Source: CAYMSA01 sp964392965 (GTDB taxonomy: Bacteria; Actinomycetota; Coriobacteriia; Anaerosomatales; Anaerosomataceae). Taken from it: a DNA stretch of 56,210 nt. Of the stretch, positions 1 to 6,620 are shown one piece after another. How positions within the stretch are numbered: the first letter of the stretch is position 1; every line of letters starts with the position of its first letter. The notes below the pieces were generated by a model. That model was not told the origin of the DNA. It worked only from the letters and a program-made list of their open reading frames with translations, and made no database searches. The stretch covers positions 1 to 56,210 of the forward strand of contig CAYMSA010000002.1 of NCBI GenBank assembly GCA_964392965.1, written 5' to 3'. The position numbers were made by a program, and so were the translations under genes.

Positions 1-595
1 TGGTCACGTAGTAGCCGCCGACCTCGATATGCCAGACCGCCGCGCCCAGCATGACAAGCGCGAGGAGGCCGTGCGTTCTGCGCCACGTCTCGTACTTGAT
101 GCCGAGGCGACGCCGGAAGTACGCGAGCGAGACGATGACGGCGAGTGCGATGAGTGCGATGACGCCGATCTGGACCCGCCTCGGCGCGGTGAAGATGTTC
201 AGCCAGTCGGCCGTGCCGGGCGAATCGATGACCAGCAAGATGGGGTGCGCGATGATGAGGGTCAACGCCACGAGAGACATCTGGCGATGGAAGTGATACA
301 CGGCGTCGATGCCGTAGGGTGCTTTGAACCACCGCAGCCGTGCCGAAACGATCACCTGCAGGCCGAGGATGGCCAGCCCGCCGAAGGCGAGTGCAACGGA
401 GAGTTCTCGCGTGAAGGACCGGGCGGCAGGACTGTCGACGGCGAGCATCACGACGAGCGGCAGGAGCACCACGATCACGTAGAGCGCGATGCCGAGCGCG
501 CCGCGGAGCATCCAGCGCCGGTCACTCGCGTCGCGTAGCGATGCGGCCTCGTTCCGGCTGGCAGTTGCGTTGCCGCCCGGCTCACGTCCGGTCAT
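1..595 (-). CDS. Ferric reductase-like transmembrane protein, C-terminus cut by window edge
   Basis: Reading leftwards from an ATG at 595, with GGGAGG four bases upstream, gives about 198 residues that run off the window. The visible part has four to five hydrophobic segments and widely spaced histidines in membrane segments (YHFHRQM, IIAHPIL, RRTHGLL, AVWHIEV). This is the pattern of the ferric reductase/NADPH-oxidase-like heme b domain, which moves electrons across the membrane. Many family members carry FAD and NAD(P)H domains after the membrane part; that region, if present, lies outside the window. The antisense frame is also open but has no family features. Substrate cannot be told. Confidence 0.75.
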   Translation of the reverse strand, partial: MTGREPGGNATASRNEAASLRDASDRRWMLRGALGIALYVIVVLLPLVVMLAVDSPAARSFTRELSVALAFGGLAILGLQVIVSARLRWFKAPYGIDAVYHFHRQMSLVALTLIIAHPILLVIDSPGTADWLNIFTAPRRVQIGVIALIALAVIVSLAYFRRRLGIKYETWRRTHGLLALVMLGAAVWHIEVGGYYVT

Positions 596-740
596 AGCGC
601 CTCCCTCGCCGGCTGAAGGACGACCCCGGGGCCATCTCATGCGACGATCCTTCCTCGCCTCTCCGTCATGGTACCTGAAGGACAGAGCCGGAACACCCGG
701 AGAGCGGCCGATGGGCGCGCGATGGCATCCGGACCCGGAG

Positions 741-1565
741 TCACTCGGCCTCGACATGGTGCGGACGTCCGCACGTGGGGCACTCTCCGTCGGAGCGCTG
801 CTCGCGCGCGAACGCCTCGGAGAAGCCACTCGCCATGATGCCAGCCGGGAGTGCGAAGAGGCCTATGCCGAGCACCGATGTCACTACACCCAGCAGCTTG
901 CCGCCTGCGGTGATCGGCACGACATCGCCGTAACCGACCGTAGTGAGTGCCGATGCCGCCCACCACATGGCTGACGGAATGTCGGGGAAGGCGGTTGGCT
1001 GGGCATCGTGTTCCACGAAGTACATGAGACTCGAGGAGATGACGAGTAGTACGACGACCGTGAGCAGCGCGATGGTGAGTTCCTCGCGCTTCTTGTGGAC
1101 CACCTGGCCGAAAACGCGCACGGCACGCGAGTAGCGGCCGATCTTGAGGAGACGGGCCATGCGGAAGAGCCGCAGCAGACGAAGCACGCGCAGGTCCACC
1201 GGAAGGAGCATCGGCAGGAAGGCTGGCAGGATGGCGAGCAGGTCGATTATCGCTGGCCAGGAGATCGCGTAACGAAGCCGAGGGCGGAGCCGCGAGTCCT
1301 GAGGATCACGCTCGACCGCCGACCACAGGCGCAGGACGTACTCCACCGTGAAGATGGCGACTGAGAGGTACTCGAACGCATCCAGCAACGGCGCGTACGC
1401 AAGGCGCACCGCGTCGATCGTGCCGAGGATCTCGGCACCGACATTCAGGATGATCAGCGTGATGATGAAGACGTCCGTGGCACGGCTCGTCCTGTCGCCC
1501 GGCCGGGCGACCTCGAGAAGTTCGAACGTGCGATGCCGCAGCGGGGCCCACGAATCGCCACTCAC
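741..1565 (-). CDS. Voltage-gated-like potassium channel (ion transport protein)
   Basis: This 274-residue membrane protein has the six-segment ion-channel layout. An S4-like segment rich in Leu and Arg (LRVLRLLRLFRMARLLKIGR) precedes a pore loop with the potassium selectivity filter TVGYGD and a final membrane helix. The C-terminus ends with a short CPTCGRPH motif that could bind a metal. I chose the GTG at 1565 because GGAGG lies seven to eight bases upstream; a longer frame back to 1646 would swallow that ribosome site and add an Arg-rich stretch unlike the family. It probably works as a homotetrameric K+ channel. Gating is not determinable. Confidence 0.85.
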   Translation of the reverse strand: MSGDSWAPLRHRTFELLEVARPGDRTSRATDVFIITLIILNVGAEILGTIDAVRLAYAPLLDAFEYLSVAIFTVEYVLRLWSAVERDPQDSRLRPRLRYAISWPAIIDLLAILPAFLPMLLPVDLRVLRLLRLFRMARLLKIGRYSRAVRVFGQVVHKKREELTIALLTVVVLLVISSSLMYFVEHDAQPTAFPDIPSAMWWAASALTTVGYGDVVPITAGGKLLGVVTSVLGIGLFALPAGIMASGFSEAFAREQRSDGECPTCGRPHHVEAE

Positions 1566-2062
1566 CGAGATCACCTCCGGTCGTCCTCCCCGGAGCCGAG
1601 CGCGCCGCCTCAGGCGTGGGTGATGAGGAACCCGCCATCCGCACACGTCCGGCTACACGCCAAAGGATAGCCGACCTTCGCCAGGTGTGCGGCGGAGAGG
1701 CGCGGCCCAAGGCCTGCGTGCAGGTCACTTGCCCGTCAATGGCGGAGAGACTTCATCTGCCGCAGGGCACAACTCAGGCACGCGGGGGTCGGAATTCTGC
1801 GCTCAAGGCGCAGGACCTGGGCCATCAGCGTGTGATTCGTCTGACCTATCTACCAGGACATGGCGCCTGCCGAGATCCTGCGGGAGGCACCTGAGTCATG
1901 AGAGGCAAGGCCCTGGGGCGCCAGTGCCACACGCTAGGCTTTGCGAGAAGGAACCCTGAAAGGCCCGGTGAGCATGGTGCCTGTGCTCGGCTACAAGAGC
2001 CCCGCCACCTTCCATGCGATTGGCGCCACACTGATGTCAGCTGAGGCCCCCGCCGCCTAGCG
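1566..2062. other. Non-coding or degraded stretch before the IS3 element
   Basis: I recognise no intact gene here. A short plus-strand frame ending at the TAG at 2058-2060 is open from about 1939 (GPVSMVPVLGYKSP is part of it), and could be the tail of a lost gene, but I cannot name it. The rest has frequent stops in all frames. The stretch looks like decayed DNA flanking an insertion sequence. Confidence 0.4.
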
Positions 2063-2065
2063 AAG
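2063..2065. repeat. IS3 target site duplication, left copy (AAG)
   Basis: AAG directly outside the inverted repeat at 2066; the same three bases occur at 4722-4724 outside the other end. Three bases could match by chance, but the position is exactly as expected. Confidence 0.7.
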
Positions 2066-2093
2066 TGAATCGCCCCGGGTTCAGTGGAGACTC
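2066..2093 (+). repeat. IS3 terminal inverted repeat, orfB end
   Basis: Matches the reverse complement of 4694-4721 except for a short central stretch after CCCGGGTT. The orfB stop codon (2081-2083) lies inside it. Confidence 0.92.
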
Positions 2094-2410
2094 GATTCAT
2101 TGAGTCCGACTCTATCGTTTGCTTCCTTCTCAAGCCAGTAGAGGCCCTCGAACTCCGCCGGCGGGATGTCGCCGATCGGCTCGAGCAGGCGCTCGTTGTT
2201 GAACCCGTGGACCCATTCGAGCGTGGTGAACTCGACATCCTCGATGCTGCGCCAGGGACCCTTCCTCCTGATCACCTCCGTCTTGTAGAGTCCGTTGATC
2301 GTCTCTGCGAGCGCGTTGTCGTAGGAATCCCCCTTGCTGCCGACTGACGCGACGGCGCCAGCCTCCTCGAGCCGCTCGGTGTAGCGGATCGAAAGGTACT
2401 GCCAGCCCTG
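2081..2410 (-). pseudogene. IS3 transposase OrfB, C-terminal piece
   Basis: These 109 codons before the stop carry the end of the IS3 integrase core. The piece starts QGWQYLSIRY, then has SVGSKGDSYDNALAETINGL containing the last catalytic acidic residue (the Glu of AETING) of the DDE triad, and ends with the WVHGFNNERL family tail. It is cut off at 2410 by the IS110 element, so it has no start of its own. It joins in frame with the piece at 3773 upward, giving HHSD-QGWQY, the expected IS3 junction. Confidence 0.92.
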
Positions 2411-2426
2411 GACGCTCTCATGTTTG

Positions 2427-3485
2427 TCAAGCGCGGAATGAGGCGGCAAGCACGCCGTAGACTTCGCGGGCGACATAGCGCTTCAGGCACCTCATAATCT
2501 CGCGCTTCGACAGTCCTTCGGCAAGACGGCGGGCCACGTACTCCTTCGTGCGCTCGTCTGATCTCATGCGGCAGACGACAACCATGTGAAGGGCAGCGTT
2601 CGCCTGCCGGTTTCCGCCACGGTTCAGCCGGTGTCTCTCGGTCTTGCCGCTGGAAGCGGGAATCGGGCAGGCGCCGCAGAGCATCGCGAAACCTGCTTCG
2701 GAGCGCAGCCGTTCAGGGTTGTCACCGGCCGTGACGAGGAACTCGCCCGCACACTCGGCTCCCACTCCCTCGAGTGCGAGCAGGCCTGGGGCGAGTTCGG
2801 CTATCAGCGGCTCGATCAGGCGATCGAGGTCCGCGATCTCATCGTTGAGGTCAAGGATGCGGCGGGAGAGCGACTTGAGCGCGATCCTGGTCGCGACGAC
2901 GGGATCACGGAAGGCTATGGCATCCGGCCGCCACGCCGCGCATGTGCGCAGAAGCTGCATCCGGGTGAGGTTGCGCACCTGGTCTCGAAGCTCTTCGGGG
3001 GCCGCGACGATCGTGTTATGGATCTGCTGGAGTGTGGCGCGGCGGCACCTGACAGCCGTCTTCCGGGTCGTGCGGAGCACCCGGAGCGCCTCGACCGCCC
3101 CTGAGCGGTCCTTCGCGATCTGGACGCGCTGACCGCAAAGCGCGGCGCGGGCCGCGGCTACGGCGTCAAGCGTGTCGTCCTTGCCTTTGGACCGGCGCTG
3201 CGCCTTGTCGGGGCCGGTGACCTCGAACACGGGCACGCCAGCCAAGGCGAGGTGCCTCGTGAGCCCGGCGCCGTACGTGCCCGTGGCCTCAACACCGACC
3301 CGCGCAAGTGTTCCGAAGCCGCGCATCCAGCAAAGCAGCGCCCGGTATCCCGCCCGGGTCGTCGAGAAAGCCTTGGTCCCCAGCACATCTCCGCCGCCGT
3401 CCACCACGGCGGCGCAGTGCAGATCCTGATGGGTGTCCACGCCCCCCGCTACCTCGCCCGCGGCCACGCCTGTCATACTGTCCAT
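2427..3485 (-). CDS. IS110-family DEDD transposase
   Basis: A 352-residue recombinase, full length for IS110. The N-terminal RuvC-like domain starts GGVDTHQDLHCAAVV with the first catalytic Asp at residue 17, then VEATGTYG with the Glu, and DDTLDAVAAA with the final Asp pair. The C-terminal Tnp_IS116/110 domain has LLALEGVGAECAGEFL, then PIPASSGKT carrying the likely catalytic Ser, and GGNRQANAAL. The start is ATG at 3485 with AAAGGAG upstream. In studied IS110 elements the enzyme works with a structured bridge RNA from the element's non-coding end; the long upstream region here fits that. It appears intact. Confidence 0.95.
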   Translation of the reverse strand: MDSMTGVAAGEVAGGVDTHQDLHCAAVVDGGGDVLGTKAFSTTRAGYRALLCWMRGFGTLARVGVEATGTYGAGLTRHLALAGVPVFEVTGPDKAQRRSKGKDDTLDAVAAARAALCGQRVQIAKDRSGAVEALRVLRTTRKTAVRCRRATLQQIHNTIVAAPEELRDQVRNLTRMQLLRTCAAWRPDAIAFRDPVVATRIALKSLSRRILDLNDEIADLDRLIEPLIAELAPGLLALEGVGAECAGEFLVTAGDNPERLRSEAGFAMLCGACPIPASSGKTERHRLNRGGNRQANAALHMVVVCRMRSDERTKEYVARRLAEGLSKREIMRCLKRYVAREVYGVLAASFRA

Positions 3486-3656
3486 GCCGGCTCCTTTCGA
3501 GTGCGCTCGGATGACCGGCGCTGATCTCGGCTGGCGGCGGACACGACAGTAAGGGGACGCCTCTGGTCAGGCTCTCATAAGGTCACAATGCCGGCCGGGG
3601 TCAGCACCCCTGCCGGAAGCCTCTGGCGGCCGACAAGTCCGGGGAATGACACGGCT

Positions 3657-3684
3657 GGTCGATCAGAGTGCGGGTCAGGCCGTC
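3657..3684 (-). repeat. 28-base direct repeat in IS110 non-coding end, copy 2
   Basis: Differs from 3716-3743 at five positions, three of them one contiguous triplet (aga here, gct there, plus strand). See the bridge RNA candidate. Confidence 0.8.
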
Positions 3685-3715
3685 AGAGGGCTTACCGGCA
3701 CGATCGTCCATGATA

Positions 3716-3743
3716 GGTCGATCGCTGTGGGGGTCAGGCCGCC
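3716..3743 (-). repeat. 28-base direct repeat in IS110 non-coding end, copy 1
   Basis: Contains the nine bases that also occur in the flank at the insertion site. It is the copy nearer the element end. Confidence 0.8.
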
Positions 3744-3772
3744 AGGAGGCAACCGGCGAGTTCATTCTTACT

Positions 3773-4386
3773 GTCGCTGTGGTGGGTCACGCCCTCGGCG
3801 CCGCCCCTCGCGTGCACCGCCATCTCCAGCGCGTCGAGCGCCAGATCGCTTCTGAGCGAATTCGACACCCGCCAACCCACGATCATGCGGGAGTACACGT
3901 CGGTCACGAACGAGACGTAGGCGAAGCCGGTCCAGGTCGCGATGTAGGTGATGTCAGCGACCCACAGTTCATTGGGGCGGGTAGCCGTGAACTTGCGGTG
4001 GACGAGATCGGCCGGCCTTGTGGCGCGGGTGTCAGGAACAGTCGTCACCTTGAACGCACGACCCCGGCGCACACCCGAAAGCCCCAGCTCACGCATCAGA
4101 CGAGCCACGGTGCATCTGGCCACGGGGATGTTCTCGCGTCCAAGCTGCTTCCAGACCTTGCGGGCTCCATAGCAGCCGTCGTAGCTCGCGGCGTGCGCCC
4201 GCTCGATCTCCGGCTTGAGCTGCTCGTCGCGCAGCGCCCTGGCCGACGGCGGACGCGTCTTGGCGGCGTAGTAGGTCGATGGGGCGATCGGCAGCTGCTC
4301 GCAGATCGGCTCGACCCCGAAGCGCTCGCGGTGGCGGTCGATGAACTCGACTACCTCTTCTGTCGGCGGTCGAGCTCCGCCCCGAA
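3773..4386 (-). pseudogene. IS3 transposase OrfB, N-terminal piece
   Basis: The frame runs from the orfA overlap (EEVVEFIDRHRERFG) through the HTH-21 domain (YGARKVWKQL, VARCTVARLMRELGL) to the first catalytic Asp in NELWVADITYI and the second in YVSFVTDVYSRMIVGW. It breaks at HHSD, where IS110 begins; the frame then reads a few foreign residues to a stop at 3734. OrfB of IS3 elements is normally made by a programmed frameshift from orfA, which fits the overlap, but I did not identify the slippery site with confidence. Confidence 0.9.
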
Positions 4387-4671
4387 GAAAGCCGCGGCAC
4401 TCTTGAGGATCTCGTTGGCGCGTTTCAGCTCACGGTTCTCGCGCTCGAGTTCCTTCATGCGGGCTCGTTCGTCGCTCATGAGCCCGGGCCGCTCGCCGGT
4501 GTCGGTCTCGGCACGGCGCACCCAAAGCCTCAGGGTCTCGGCGTTGACGCCGAACCTGCCTGCGATCGAGCGGATCGCGGCCCACTGTGAGGAGTACTCT
4601 GGCGCATGCTCGAAGACCATCCGGACGGCACGTTCACGTACCTCTGCTGGGTAGGGCGCATGTCTGTTCAT
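4351..4671 (-). CDS. IS3-family transposase OrfA
   Basis: A 106-residue protein with an N-terminal helix-turn-helix of the HTH_Tnp_1 type (YPAEVRERAVRMV, then SIAGRFGVNAETLRLWVRR) and a C-terminal leucine-zipper-like coiled coil (MKELERENRELKRANEILK). It binds the element's ends and, fused to OrfB by frameshifting, forms the active transposase. The start ATG has a GAGG-type ribosome site and lies just inside the terminal repeat. The frame is intact, but transposition of this copy should be dead because OrfB is split. Confidence 0.93.
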   Translation of the reverse strand: MNRHAPYPAEVRERAVRMVFEHAPEYSSQWAAIRSIAGRFGVNAETLRLWVRRAETDTGERPGLMSDERARMKELERENRELKRANEILKSAAAFFGAELDRRQKR

Positions 4672-4693
4672 GACTCCATCCTCTCAAACGGTG

Positions 4694-4721
4694 GAGTCTC
4701 CGGGAAACCCGGGGCGATTCA
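4694..4721 (-). repeat. IS3 terminal inverted repeat, orfA end
   Basis: Read on the minus strand it begins TGAATCGCCCCGGG and ends GGAGACTC. It lies 22 bases upstream of the orfA start and pairs with 2066-2093. Confidence 0.92.
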
Positions 4722-4724
4722 AAG
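4722..4724. repeat. IS3 target site duplication, right copy (AAG)
   Basis: Second copy of the AAG direct repeat, directly outside the inverted repeat that ends at 4721. Confidence 0.7.
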
Positions 4725-4729
4725 CGCTG

Positions 4730-5050
4730 TCAGCGAAAACAGGGCAACATCACAAAGTATGCCGCCGCAGCACCGCGGAGAACGGAAGCAAGACCAGGCA
4801 CCCACGGCGTGAGTGACGCGGAGAACAGGCCAAGACCGGCTGGCCCGACAAGCCCCACGCCAAGTGTCATCAGGACAACCGGCACCCAGCGTGCCCATTT
4901 GCGGTCGAGCACCTGTCGCGCCCGTTCACGGTGGAATCGCGCCACGAGAATGGTGGCCGCACATACTGCGAAGAGCAGGACCCTTGCGGCCTTCACGGCA
5001 CCAGGCGCACTCAGCAGGTGAGGAAACAGGAGGGCGTCGCCGATTCCCAT
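4730..5050 (-). pseudogene. Possible N-terminal remnant of a membrane LuxR-type regulator
   Basis: A 106-residue hydrophobic frame with about four membrane segments (ARVLLFAVCAATILVA, WVPVVLMTLGVGLV, GLASVLRGAAAAYFVM). Layout and length resemble the N-terminal half of the 12-segment LuxR regulators, such as the intact one at 11576. No DNA-binding domain follows: it stops nine bases outside the IS3 repeat, and the sequence beyond the IS element does not continue it. The frame is open for 13 more codons before the ATG (LRFVLACAWFPL). It could instead be a small membrane protein of unknown role. Confidence 0.4.
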
Positions 5051-5300
5051 CAGTGGGAACCACGCACATGCGAGAACGAACCGCAGATATCAGACGAGAC
5101 TGGTCCAGCCGGAGGTCGCGATAGCTGAGAGCACCCTCATCCGGTTCCCCGTTGCCTGTGAGTAAGACACCATGAGTGCAGCCTCGGTGCGACAAGAGAA
5201 CGCGAGACGCGAACACAGTTGACATCGTCAGGTGTGCGGCAGGCCGCGAAAGCCTAGCGGTATCATGGAGAAGGCCGTCCAAAAAGACGCCTATCCCTCT

Positions 5301-5612
5301 CTAGCCTCCGTGGAACTCGGTCGTCCCCGTACACCACAGCGCCGCCCCCAGCATGCCCTTGATCTAGGGAGGCTCAGGCACGATGAACGCGTCCTCAAGG
5401 AAATGGACCATGCCAAGGTTGTGGGCGCAACCTCCTGTTTGGGCAACGGGGCCCTTGTAGTCGATTGACAGCGCCATGACGTAAACGCGGCGGGCCACGG
5501 GGCGATGCAGGCCAGCAACGATGTCCTCCCTCGGCACCTCCGCAGCGCGCAGAGCAACGACTTCCAATTGCGCAACGGCTGCGGCACCAACATCTACTCC
5601 CGCGACCAGCAT
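5301..5612 (-). pseudogene. Remnant of a 2-hydroxyacyl-CoA dehydratase activase (BadF/HgdC type)
   Basis: The frame starts with a good ribosome site (GGCGGAGG next to ATG 5612) and MLVAGVDVGA, the phosphate-binding start of the ASKHA activase family. It then jumps to the family's C-terminal part: REDIVAGLHRPVARRV, TGGCAHNLGMV and IVPEPP. An in-frame TAG sits where the family usually has Gln, and the usual LGAALW follows. The middle of the roughly 260-residue protein, including the cluster cysteines, is gone. In intact form it would drive ATP-dependent electron transfer to a radical dehydratase. No dehydratase gene is nearby. Confidence 0.65.
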
Positions 5613-5775
5613 CCTCCGCCCTCCTGCACTGCAGCCGATGTTCCCCCGGTTGGATAGTGAGCTCGAGGCCTCTAATCGGCATCGCCTGGAGAGGTCTATT
5701 CTCTGGAAATTCCGCCGCTTGCCCGCATGGCCTGGTAGGCAGTGTGCCTTGTTCGCCCCCCCCAGGACACGCAGA

Positions 5776-5828
5776 GAGCGGCGCCTCCCAGTCCCGAGAT
5801 GAACATCTCGGCTCGGGAAGCGCCGCTC
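5776..5828 (-). terminator. Long hairpin downstream of the iron-sulfur subunit gene
   Basis: The outer arms GAGCGGCGC and GCGCCGCTC pair perfectly; an inner stem CCGAGAT/ATCTCGG lies between them. It is 59 bases past the stop of the minus-strand gene at 5887. There is no clear T run after it, so it may terminate weakly or protect the mRNA end. Confidence 0.5.
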
Positions 5829-5886
5829 ATCAGGTGAAACATCTCCACTCAAGACTGTTCACACTCTCGGAATCAAACATCCCCGC

Positions 5887-6585
5887 CTACGAGTCAGCAG
5901 GCTCCACAAACCCTCGTCCTGTAGCCGCCGCGCGCAAGTCGTTCCAGTAGTCCAGGTGTTTGATCTCGGCCTGCGGGCAAACCTCAGTGCACTTCCCGCA
6001 CATGATGCACGTCCAGAGTCCCTCCTGAACCGCCTCGACAACACGATCGCCCTGATCGAACGGATCGTAGAAGCGATAAGCCGTTGCCAGCATCGCCGCC
6101 GGGCCAACGTAGCCGTCGGGCGACGCGATATGCGCCGGGCAGATCGAGGTGCACAGAAGACACCGGGCGCACCATTCGATCGCATTGATCTTCTCGGCAG
6201 CGGCCATGTCGTAGGTGTTGATCACGTCGGTGGTGAGCGCCACCGGCTGGACGCGAGCGTACTTTGTGGCCATCCGGGCGTGCGCCTGACTCTTGTCGAC
6301 GATTAGGTCGTGAATAACCGGCAGGCCGGCTAGCGGCTCAATCTTGTGGCTCTCGTCAGTGATCGGCGTGATGCAGGCGAGAACCGGATCGCCGTCCAGC
6401 ATGACCGCGCACCGTCCGCATACGCGGCCACGGCATGAGTAGTCAAATGCGATCGGCTCGCAGTTCTCGTTCGCCGCAGAGATCGCCTCGAGAACTGTCA
6501 TCTTGTCCCAGTGTTCAACCTCGCACACGGCCTCGCGGGGCGCGGCATCCACTGCCGGGTCGTACAGTTTGAAAGTGATGTTCAT
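5887..6585 (-). CDS. Fumarate reductase/succinate dehydrogenase-like iron-sulfur subunit
   Basis: A 232-residue electron-transfer subunit. The N-terminal ferredoxin domain holds Cys51, 56, 59 and 71 for a [2Fe-2S] cluster. The C-terminal domain has CARCLLCTSICP (Cys139-149) and CIMCGKCTEVCP (Cys193-203). The last motif has a Cys at 196 where classical FrdB/SdhB has a non-Cys residue and a [3Fe-4S] cluster, so a [4Fe-4S] cluster is predicted. ATG 6585 has AAGGAG upstream; a longer frame to 6699 has no support. It lies 35 bases after the flavoprotein gene. It has no signal peptide, so if it works with that exported subunit it may be co-exported. No membrane anchor gene is present. Confidence 0.9.
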   Translation of the reverse strand: MNITFKLYDPAVDAAPREAVCEVEHWDKMTVLEAISAANENCEPIAFDYSCRGRVCGRCAVMLDGDPVLACITPITDESHKIEPLAGLPVIHDLIVDKSQAHARMATKYARVQPVALTTDVINTYDMAAAEKINAIEWCARCLLCTSICPAHIASPDGYVGPAAMLATAYRFYDPFDQGDRVVEAVQEGLWTCIMCGKCTEVCPQAEIKHLDYWNDLRAAATGRGFVEPADS

Positions 6586-6620
6586 GTATGCGCTCCTTGT
6601 CGAGAGTGAGATCGAACTGG

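Larger units (their letters stand above)
3590..3770 (-). ncRNA. Candidate IS110 bridge RNA
   Basis: The region between the element's left end and the transposase start (287 bp, minus strand) carries no coding frame and is where IS110-group elements encode their bridge RNA. It holds two copies of a 28-base motif (3716-3743 and 3657-3684, 23 of 28 identical) that differ mainly in one internal triplet, as might be expected of paired guide loops. CCACAGCGA (minus strand, plus coordinates 3722-3730) is identical to the target flank at 3774-3782. CCAGCC (3653-3658) is complementary to GGCTGG in the other flank. The exact ends and fold are not determined. Confidence 0.55.
2411..3772 (-). mobile_element. 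IS110-family insertion sequence inside IS3 orfB
   Basis: The limits come from in-frame repair of the surrounding orfB: the last intact codon is GAC (3775-3773) and the next is CAG (2410-2408). The element is thus 1362 bp, encodes one transposase, and has 287 bp of non-coding DNA upstream of that gene but only 16 bp downstream. It has no long terminal inverted repeats and leaves no evident target duplication, as expected for IS110. One base (C) at the junction is ambiguous. Confidence 0.88.
2066..4721 (-). mobile_element. IS3-family insertion sequence, interrupted by an IS110-family element
   Basis: The element is bounded by 28-bp imperfect inverted repeats (2066-2093 and 4694-4721) that share TGAATCGCCCCGGGTT and GGAGACTC. 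It is flanked by a 3-bp direct repeat AAG (2063-2065 and 4722-4724), the usual IS3-type target duplication. It encodes orfA (4351-4671) and an orfB split into two parts (3773 to about 4386, and 2081-2410). Removing the inner element 2411-3772 leaves 1294 bp, normal for IS3, and joins the orfB halves in frame. Confidence 0.93.

Noticed and set aside
29..538. 169-residue plus-strand open frame, highly charged
   Set aside because: The opposite strand encodes a coherent heme membrane protein with a ribosome site; the charged frame is its shadow.
4722..5050. LuxR-like gene truncated by the IS3 insertion
   Set aside because: Its frame stops at 4730, before the target duplication, so the IS did not create the stop.
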